Source: Methylotenera_A sp040387095 (lineage in GTDB: Bacteria; Pseudomonadota; Gammaproteobacteria; Burkholderiales; Methylophilaceae). Taken from it: DNA of 11,614 nt. A program made the translations under genes and the position numbers. The DNA is taken from NCBI GenBank assembly GCA_040387095.1, contig JAZKEJ010000030.1, positions 1-11,614 of the forward strand, in the 5' to 3' direction. Under the pieces are notes generated by a model. It searched no databases, was not told the origin of the DNA, and saw only the letters and a list, made by a program, of their open reading frames with translations. Positions 6,287-11,614 of the stretch are shown here, in pieces; position 1 is the stretch's first letter; every line of letters begins with the position of its first letter.

Positions 6287-7952
6287 GTACGATAAATTAG
6301 ATCAACAAATTGTAGACGAACGCGTTACGCAATATCGCGACCAGACTCGCCGCTTTTTAGCAGGTGAGCTCTCTGAAGAAGAGTTTCGCCCTTTGCGCCT
6401 GCAAAATGGGCTGTATATTCAACGTCACGCGCCGATGCTGCGTATCGCTGTGCCTTATGGCATGCTGTCCAGCAAGCAATTACACAAGCTTGGCGATATT
6501 GCAAAAAAATTCGATCGAAATTACGGTCATTTTAGTACGCGCCAAAATCTGCAGCTTAACTGGCCAAAATTAGAAGATGTGCCGGATATTCTGGCTGAAC
6601 TTGCCACGGTTGAAATGCATGCCATTCAGACTTCTGGCAACTGTATCCGTAATATTACTACCGATCAATTTGCGGGTATTGCACCTGATGAAGTGATTGA
6701 CCCACGCGCGATGGCAGAAATCATGCGTCAATGGAGTACATTTCATCCAGAATTTGCGCTACTACCACGCAAATTTAAAATTGCGGTTTCTGGCACCAAG
6801 CAGGATCGGGCGATTGTACAGGCACACGATATCGGCATGGAATTCTATACTGACGATGCCGGAAAATTAGCCATTAAAGTGTGGGTGGGCGGTGGTTTAG
6901 GCCGTACGCCAATTTTAGGTTCGGTTATCCGCGAACATTTAGAGTGGCAACACGCACTCACCTATTGCGAAGCGATTATTCGCGTGTATAACCTGCATGG
7001 TCGCCGCGATAATGCTTACAAGGCACGCATTAAAATTTTGGTTAAAGCGTTAGGTATTGAAGAGTTTAAAAATCAAGTTGAAGCGGAATGGGCTCATCTG
7101 AAAGACGCTCCAAATACCATCACAGAGTCAGAATTAACTCGTGTCGGCAAACATTTTGAAGCCATGCCTTATGAACAATTGCCGGCAAATGATGCTGCTT
7201 TTGACACTGCAATTACCAGCAACCCAGCTTTTGCAGCTTGGGTAAAACGTTGTGTGCATGCCCACAAACAAGCAGGTTATCGCGCTGTAACGTTATCGCT
7301 TAAACCGCACGGCAAAGCCCCTGGCGATGCTACAAGTGAACAAATGCATGTAGTTGCGGATTTAGCCGCACAATATAGCTTTGGTGAGCTGCGCGTTTCA
7401 CATGAACAGAATTTAATCTTGGCAGACGTGAAGTTAAGTGACTTGTATACGGTATGGGAAAAAGCCCGCTCTGCTGGTTTGGCCACGCCAAATATTGGTT
7501 TGCTGACGGATATTATCTGCTGCCCTGGCGGCGATTTTTGTAGCTTGGCCAATGCAAAGAGCATTCCAATTGCAGAAGCAATCCAAATGCAATTCGATAA
7601 TTTAGATTACCTGCATGACATTGGCGATATAGAACTAAACATATCTGGCTGTATGAACGCATGCGGTCATCATCACGTTGGCCATATTGGCATTTTGGGT
7701 GTCGATAAAGATGGCTCTGAATGGTATCAAGTTTCGATTGGCGGTAAACAAGGCAATGATGCCAGCATTGGCTCAGTAATCGGACCTTCTTTTTCTGCGG
7801 ATGAAATGCCAGGCGTTGTGCAAAAACTGATAGATGTTTATGTAAAAGAGCGCACACCTGAAGAGCGCTTTATTGATACTGTGCGCCGTCTTGGCATTGC
7901 ACCGTTTAAAGCACATGTTTACGCGAAAAAAGAAGAGGTTGCGTCTGTATGA
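6279..7952 (+). CDS. cysI: Assimilatory sulfite reductase hemoprotein (siroheme/4Fe-4S)
   Basis: This 557-residue enzyme reduces sulfite to sulfide with six electrons in the cytoplasm, the last step before cysteine synthesis. The duplicated ferredoxin-like halves and sulfite/nitrite reductase repeats are present, with FSTRQNLQLNWP at 85–96 and TSGNCIRNITTDQFAG at 118–133. The cluster and siroheme ligands are CPGGDFC (Cys415, Cys421) and CMNAC (Cys458, Cys462), the C-x5-C and C-x3-C pattern of the family. The N-terminus MYKYDKLDQQ matches the start of Pseudomonas-type CysI, which supports the ATG at 6279 despite a poorly placed Shine-Dalgarno. It is closer to this type than to E. coli CysI, which works with CysJ; no cysJ lies here, so the electron donor may be ferredoxin or a protein encoded elsewhere. 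The stop overlaps the DUF934 start (ATGA). Assimilatory nitrite reductase is less likely given the neighbours. Confidence 0.95.
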   Translation: MYKYDKLDQQIVDERVTQYRDQTRRFLAGELSEEEFRPLRLQNGLYIQRHAPMLRIAVPYGMLSSKQLHKLGDIAKKFDRNYGHFSTRQNLQLNWPKLEDVPDILAELATVEMHAIQTSGNCIRNITTDQFAGIAPDEVIDPRAMAEIMRQWSTFHPEFALLPRKFKIAVSGTKQDRAIVQAHDIGMEFYTDDAGKLAIKVWVGGGLGRTPILGSVIREHLEWQHALTYCEAIIRVYNLHGRRDNAYKARIKILVKALGIEEFKNQVEAEWAHLKDAPNTITESELTRVGKHFEAMPYEQLPANDAAFDTAITSNPAFAAWVKRCVHAHKQAGYRAVTLSLKPHGKAPGDATSEQMHVVADLAAQYSFGELRVSHEQNLILADVKLSDLYTVWEKARSAGLATPNIGLLTDIICCPGGDFCSLANAKSIPIAEAIQMQFDNLDYLHDIGDIELNISGCMNACGHHHVGHIGILGVDKDGSEWYQVSIGGKQGNDASIGSVIGPSFSADEMPGVVQKLIDVYVKERTPEERFIDTVRRLGIAPFKAHVYAKKEEVASV

Positions 7953-8566
7953 GTAACTTGATTCAGCTAAGTAATGGTGTGGCTAGCATTACAGAAAACG
8001 CTTGGTTTACGGTGCAACTTCCAGCCAGCAACGTAGAAGCACGTAAACAAGCAGGCAAAGTGGTGCTGTTTAAACTCACCGGTGAAAATACGGTGACGGA
8101 AACACAGATTGCCGAAACTGCTATTCCTGCTAAAGGCAAAATTATCGTACCTTTGAGTGTATTTATTGCGCGAAAAAGCGAGCTTTCAACACGCATTTCA
8201 AATGGCGAAATCGGCGTATGGATAGACACACATGAACTGATTGCCGATTTGGCTGAAAATCAACCCGATTTAAATGTATTACCAATCATCGCTGTACATG
8301 TAGAGCGCTTTGCAGATGGTCGCATTTTTTCACTCGGCACCCTTTTACGCACACGCTATGGATTTAAAAATGAATTGCGCGCTATTGGCGACGTATTGCG
8401 TGACCAATTATTTTTCTTAAAACGCAGTGGTTTTGACAGTTACTTAATACGCGCCGATCGCTCTGCCGTTGAAGCTCTAACCAGCCTAAAAGACTTTACA
8501 GAACCATACCAAGGCGCGGTAGATGAACCGCGGCCAGTATTTTCGCGCTATAACAGGATGGCATAA
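7949..8566 (+). CDS. DUF934 family protein, sulfite-reductase-associated, unknown function
   Basis: This 205-residue protein belongs to DUF934, a family regularly found between cysI and cysH in proteobacteria and of unproven function. The conserved part is C-terminal. VPLSVFIARKSEL at 67–79 and GVWIDTHEL at 89–97 are followed by LPIIAVHVERFADGRIFSLG (111–130) and RYGFKNELRAIGDVLRDQL (136–154), then FFLKRSGFDSYLIR (155–168). Many members are shorter; about 60 residues here are a less conserved N-terminal extension. It has no cysteine and only two methionines, so it cannot bind an iron–sulfur cluster through cysteines or act as a dithiol carrier. No signal peptide or membrane helix is visible. 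It starts inside the cysI stop codon (ATGA), with AGAGG ten bases upstream, and its own TAA shares a base with the cysH ATG. An accessory role to sulfite or APS reduction is inferred from position only. Confidence 0.88.
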   Translation: MSNLIQLSNGVASITENAWFTVQLPASNVEARKQAGKVVLFKLTGENTVTETQIAETAIPAKGKIIVPLSVFIARKSELSTRISNGEIGVWIDTHELIADLAENQPDLNVLPIIAVHVERFADGRIFSLGTLLRTRYGFKNELRAIGDVLRDQLFFLKRSGFDSYLIRADRSAVEALTSLKDFTEPYQGAVDEPRPVFSRYNRMA

Positions 8567-9321
8567 TGTCTGGTGAGGTTTCATTCTTAAAACCCAGTAC
8601 GGCCAACCCTGCAACACAGCCTGTATTAACAGATTCTTTGCTAGCAAATGTTAATGCTAAAACGGCCGATGTACTGGCTTTGTTAACAGCTGCTGCAAGT
8701 GAATTAAACAAAGTGACATTTGCCAATAGTTTTGGCGCAGAAGATATGGTGCTGACCGATATTATCGAAAAAAATCAATTACCTATTGAGATTTTTTCGT
8801 TGGACACAGGTCGCCTGCCAGTTGAAACTTATGACTTAATCGCTGAAACAGAGCGGCGCTACAATACCAAGTTAAATATATATTTTCCACAGGCACAAAC
8901 AGTGGAATTTTATGTGAAAACTAATGGTATCAATGCCTTTTACGAATCAATTGAGCTACGTAAAAGCTGTTGCCACATGCGCAAAGTAGAACCTTTGCAA
9001 CGCGCGCTTAAAGGTAAAAAAGCTTGGGTTACTGGTATGCGTGCTGCGCAGGCGACTACACGCTCAAGCCTGCCAGTGCGCGAGTTTGATGAGGCCAATG
9101 GATTAGAGAAATTCAACCCCTTGAGTGATTGGTCTGAACCAGAAGTTTGGGCTTATATCTGTATGCACAATGTGCCATACAATAAATTGCACGACCAGTT
9201 TTATCCAAGTATTGGCTGCGCACCTTGTACGCGTGCAATTGCCATGGGTGAGGATATTCGTGCCGGCCGCTGGTGGTGGGAAGATCCAACCAACAAAGAA
9301 TGCGGCTTGCACGTAAAATAA
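8566..9321 (+). CDS. cysH: Adenylyl-sulfate (APS-type) reductase
   Basis: This 251-residue reductase of the PAPS/APS reductase family takes electrons from thioredoxin or glutaredoxin to give sulfite and AMP. The nucleotide-binding part includes SFGAEDMVLTDII (55–67) and SLDTGRLPVETYD (78–90). Four cluster cysteines are present, CC at 135–136 (KSCCHMRK) and CAPC at 218–221, which marks the APS-using [4Fe-4S] type rather than the cluster-free PAPS reductase of E. coli. The catalytic cysteine is Cys246 in KECGLH at the C-terminus, preceded by RAGRWWWED. The start is supported by AGGA seven bases before the ATG, and the ATG overlaps the DUF934 stop (TAATG). No APS kinase gene is present and CysN carries no kinase fusion, which fits direct use of APS. 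Dual APS/PAPS activity cannot be excluded. Confidence 0.95.
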   Translation: MSGEVSFLKPSTANPATQPVLTDSLLANVNAKTADVLALLTAAASELNKVTFANSFGAEDMVLTDIIEKNQLPIEIFSLDTGRLPVETYDLIAETERRYNTKLNIYFPQAQTVEFYVKTNGINAFYESIELRKSCCHMRKVEPLQRALKGKKAWVTGMRAAQATTRSSLPVREFDEANGLEKFNPLSDWSEPEVWAYICMHNVPYNKLHDQFYPSIGCAPCTRAIAMGEDIRAGRWWWEDPTNKECGLHVK

Positions 9322-9376
9322 CTCTCTAAAAATATTTTAATAAACTACTTTAAATATAAACTTTAAATGATTGAAT
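9322..9376 (+). repeat. AT-rich cysH–cysD spacer with 9-bp direct repeat
   Basis: This is the only real gap inside the cysI–cysN run. ACTTTAAAT occurs at 9347–9355 and again at 9360–9368, four bases apart (13-bp period). Upstream AAAATATTTT is a short AT palindrome without the GC stem or T-run of a terminator. TATAAA at 9355–9360 resembles a -10 element but has no -35 at the right distance and lies too close to the start codon for a normal leader. An RNA-processing or regulatory site is possible, though base composition alone could give this pattern. Confidence 0.35.
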
Positions 9377-10312
9377 ATGTTAACTAATACTCATAAACCA
9401 TTATCGCACTTGGATTGGCTAGAAGCTGAAGCCATTCATATCTTGCGTGAAGTGGCTGGCCAGTGTAGTAATCCTGTTTTGCTATTTTCAGGCGGCAAAG
9501 ATTCATTATGCATTTTGCGTCTGGCAGAAAAAGCGTTTCGTCCTGGTCGATTTCCATTTCCGCTTTTGCATATCGATACTGGTCACAATTACCTTGAAGT
9601 GATTAATTTCAGAGATCAGCGCGCAGCAGAGTTGGGTGAACGCTTAATTGTACGTTCAGTTGAAGATTCTATGCAGCGCGGGACAGTAGTATTAAAAACA
9701 ACTGATGAGCCACGCAACAAACATCAATCTGTTACGTTATTGGAAGCAATTGAAGAATTTGGTTTTGATTGCTGCATAGGCGGTGCACGCCGTGATGAAG
9801 AAAAAGCGCGCGCTAAAGAGCGCATCATGAGTTTCCGCGATGAATTTGGCCAGTGGGATCCAAAAAACCAACGCCCGGAACTATGGAATCTATATAACGC
9901 CCGCTCACATAAAGGCGAAAATATCCGCGCTTTCCCCATCTCAAACTGGACGGAAATGGATGTTTGGCAATATATTGAGCGCGAAAACTTGGAGTTGCCC
10001 AGCATTTACTTTGCACACCAGCGCGACATTATCATGCGTGGCGGCGCCATTTTTCCAGCGAATGTACAGCTAGCAAACGGCGAAGTGATTAATCAACCTA
10101 AAAACGGTGAAGAAATCATCAATATGCAAGTGCGTTTTAGAACAGTGGGTGATATTACCTGCACTGCACCTGTTATTAGTGATGCTGATAGCGTTGGAAA
10201 AATCGTTTTAGAAACAGCAACGACAACGATTACGGAACGTGGCGCAACGCGTCTGGACGATCAAACATCTGACGCCAGCATGGAACAACGCAAAAAAGAA
10301 GGTTATTTCTAA
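9377..10312 (+). CDS. cysD: Sulfate adenylyltransferase subunit 2 (CysD)
   Basis: CysD is the catalytic subunit of ATP sulfurylase, forming APS and pyrophosphate from ATP and sulfate, driven by GTP hydrolysis in CysN. It is an N-type ATP pyrophosphatase with the PP-loop SGGKDS at residues 38–43, whereas the E. coli protein has SIGKDS. Other marks are FPLLHIDTGHNY, GGARRDEEKARAKER at 135–149, QWDPKNQRPELWN and the C-terminal SMEQRKKEGYF ending that is typical of the family. I take the ATG at 9377 (311 residues) as the start; a TTG two codons upstream at 9371 is also in frame. Neither has a convincing Shine-Dalgarno sequence. A six-codon frame (ATG at 9367, stop at 9385–9387) overlaps the start. 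The gene follows cysH after 55 bp, and its stop overlaps the cysN ATG, as expected for a stoichiometric heterodimer. Confidence 0.95.
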   Translation: MLTNTHKPLSHLDWLEAEAIHILREVAGQCSNPVLLFSGGKDSLCILRLAEKAFRPGRFPFPLLHIDTGHNYLEVINFRDQRAAELGERLIVRSVEDSMQRGTVVLKTTDEPRNKHQSVTLLEAIEEFGFDCCIGGARRDEEKARAKERIMSFRDEFGQWDPKNQRPELWNLYNARSHKGENIRAFPISNWTEMDVWQYIERENLELPSIYFAHQRDIIMRGGAIFPANVQLANGEVINQPKNGEEIINMQVRFRTVGDITCTAPVISDADSVGKIVLETATTTITERGATRLDDQTSDASMEQRKKEGYF

Positions 10313-11610
10313 TGAGCAGCACCGATACAACATTTAACGCTAACGTTCATAACGATAGCCTTTTGCGCTTTATGACTTGCGGTAGCGTAGATGACGGTAA
10401 AAGCACGCTGATTGGCCGCTTGCTGTTTGATACTAAAACCATATTGGCCGATACACTCACGCAAATTTCAAACACGTCAAAAAAACGCGGTATGGAAGCG
10501 GTTGATTTGTCATTATTGACGGATGGCCTGCAAGCAGAGCGTGAACAAGGTATTACGATTGACGTTGCCTACCGCTATTTCAGCACCGGCACACGCAAAT
10601 ATATCATTGCCGATGCGCCTGGCCATGAACAATACACGCGCAATATGGTGACTGCGGCTTCTACGGCAAATTTGGCGATCATTTTAATCGATGCGCGACG
10701 TGGTGTACTGACGCAAACGCGCCGTCACAGTTACTTAGCGCATTTGGTCGGTATCCAGCATATTGTTGTCGCGGTAAATAAAATGGACCTGGTAAATTAC
10801 GAGCAGGCCGTTTATGACAAGATCTGCGCAGATTATCTGGCATTTGCGACTGAAATCGGTTTCGCACAGTCCAGAGAGATTCGCTTCATTCCTATGTCTG
10901 CATTAAATGGCGATATGCTGGTAGATCGTCTGGATAATATGCCTTGGTATACCAGTGAAACGCTATTAGAAATATTAGAATCAGCGCCTGCTGCACACGT
11001 AGATGTAGACGAAGAATTTCGTTTTCCTGTGCAGTTTGTTTGCCGTCCACATGCCAGTGCAGATGCTGATTTACATGATTTCAGAGGCTTTATGGGCCGT
11101 ATTGAAAGTGGCAATATTGCGGTCGGCGATGCCGTCACTGTGTTGCCAAATGGCTATCAGTCTACCGTTAAAGCCATTCAATTGGGCGAAACGCATTTAC
11201 AAAGTGCACAAAGTGAGCAATCGGTTACATTATTGTTAGCCGATGAGATCGACACTTCACGTGGCGATATGATTGTGAAAACAGACAGCACGATTCAGCC
11301 CGTTAAACAGATTGAAGCCTTTGTTTGCTGGTTATCGGAAACGCCGTTATCACCTGCCCGCACTTATGTTATTCGCCATACCACGCGCGAATCGAAAGCC
11401 AAAGTTGGCAATATTTCGTACAAAGTAGATGTGAATACGCTGGAACAGCAATCTGCCACTGAATTGAAAATGAATGATATTGCACGTATAAATTTTAAGC
11501 TGGCACAGCCGTTAATGGTCGACAGTTATAATAGCAATCGCGCAACTGGCGCTTTTATTGTGATTGATGAAACGACCAACAATACTGTTGGCGCCGGCAT
11601 GATTGTATGA
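10312..11610 (+). CDS. cysN: Sulfate adenylyltransferase subunit 1, GTPase (CysN)
   Basis: CysN is the EF-Tu-like GTPase subunit of ATP sulfurylase, whose GTP hydrolysis drives APS formation by CysD. The G-domain motifs are in order: P-loop GSVDDGKS at residues 24–31, switch region EQGITID at 78–84, DAPGH at 101–105 and NKMD at 156–159. Beta-barrel domains II and III follow, with FRFPVQFVCRP and RGFMGRIESGNIAVGD visible in domain II. At 432 residues it is complete and ends at domain III, with no APS kinase (CysC) domain fused behind it. The ATG shares a base with the cysD stop (TAATG), and AAGG lies nine bases upstream. The stop is four bases from the window edge, so a following gene or a terminator cannot be seen. 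EF-Tu itself is excluded by the GSVDDGKST loop and the cysD linkage. Confidence 0.96.
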   Translation: MSSTDTTFNANVHNDSLLRFMTCGSVDDGKSTLIGRLLFDTKTILADTLTQISNTSKKRGMEAVDLSLLTDGLQAEREQGITIDVAYRYFSTGTRKYIIADAPGHEQYTRNMVTAASTANLAIILIDARRGVLTQTRRHSYLAHLVGIQHIVVAVNKMDLVNYEQAVYDKICADYLAFATEIGFAQSREIRFIPMSALNGDMLVDRLDNMPWYTSETLLEILESAPAAHVDVDEEFRFPVQFVCRPHASADADLHDFRGFMGRIESGNIAVGDAVTVLPNGYQSTVKAIQLGETHLQSAQSEQSVTLLLADEIDTSRGDMIVKTDSTIQPVKQIEAFVCWLSETPLSPARTYVIRHTTRESKAKVGNISYKVDVNTLEQQSATELKMNDIARINFKLAQPLMVDSYNSNRATGAFIVIDETTNNTVGAGMIV

Positions 11611-11614
11611 TTGC

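Noticed and set aside
7277..7857. Minus-strand open frames of 95 and 114 residues inside cysI
   Set aside because: They are antisense to the conserved siroheme-binding half of CysI and show no domain, start signal or independent promoter.
9322..9345. Terminator after cysH
   Set aside because: AAAATATTTT is palindromic but has no GC stem and no following T-run, and cysD and cysN belong to the same pathway and strand.
9356..9366. Internal promoter directly before cysD
   Set aside because: TATAAA at 9355–9360 has no -35 at 16–18 bp and would start transcription at or inside the start codon region.
1..11614. Mobile element, CRISPR array, tRNA or riboswitch
   Set aside because: No transposase, integrase, regularly spaced repeats, tRNA-like cloverleaf or recognisable riboswitch sequence was seen; genes are tightly packed metabolic and envelope genes.

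Overview
The window looks like a chromosomal stretch from an AT-leaning proteobacterium, most likely a betaproteobacterium. The evidence is the sulfite reductase–DUF934–APS reductase–CysD–CysN gene order, the SGGKDS-type CysD, and a CysB-type regulator beside them. A methylotroph-like lineage (e.g. Methylophilaceae) is possible because formate–tetrahydrofolate ligase is close by, but the genus is a guess. I see no phage, transposon, CRISPR or tRNA/rRNA signal. Coding density is high and the longest gap between genes is about 140 bp.

Left half (1–5159), all on the minus strand. Read in transcription order it runs: cysB-like LysR regulator, a small lipoprotein with a DUF302-like body, a short single-pass membrane protein of unknown function, a YjgR/DUF853 HerA-like ATPase, and fhs (formate–tetrahydrofolate ligase), which runs off the left edge. 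The gaps are 48, 8, 39 and 13 bp, so co-transcription of some or all of them is possible. fhs is open at its 3' end but otherwise intact through 539 codons.

Right half (5289–11610), all on the plus strand, is an assimilatory sulfate reduction cluster. It starts with a TauE/SafE permease divergent from cysB. After a 141-bp AT-rich gap holding a plausible promoter come cysI (siroheme sulfite reductase), a DUF934 gene, cysH (APS-type reductase with four FeS cysteines), cysD and cysN (the two ATP sulfurylase subunits). Start and stop codons overlap at cysI/DUF934, DUF934/cysH and cysD/cysN, which indicates translational coupling. Only cysH–cysD are separated, by 55 AT-rich bases.

Together these genes describe sulfate to APS (CysDN), APS to sulfite directly (CysH), and sulfite to sulfide (CysI). 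CysB is the expected regulator, and TauE/SafE is the likely sulfur-oxyanion transporter. No APS kinase (cysC), CysJ flavoprotein, siroheme synthase (cysG) or ABC sulfate transporter lies in the window. I do not see a wholly new system. The points most worth following are the unexplained DUF934 protein, the very low sulfur content of the TauE and DUF934 proteins, a perfect inverted repeat between cysB and tauE, a mini-ORF overlapping the cysI start, and the lipoprotein/membrane-protein pair behind cysB.
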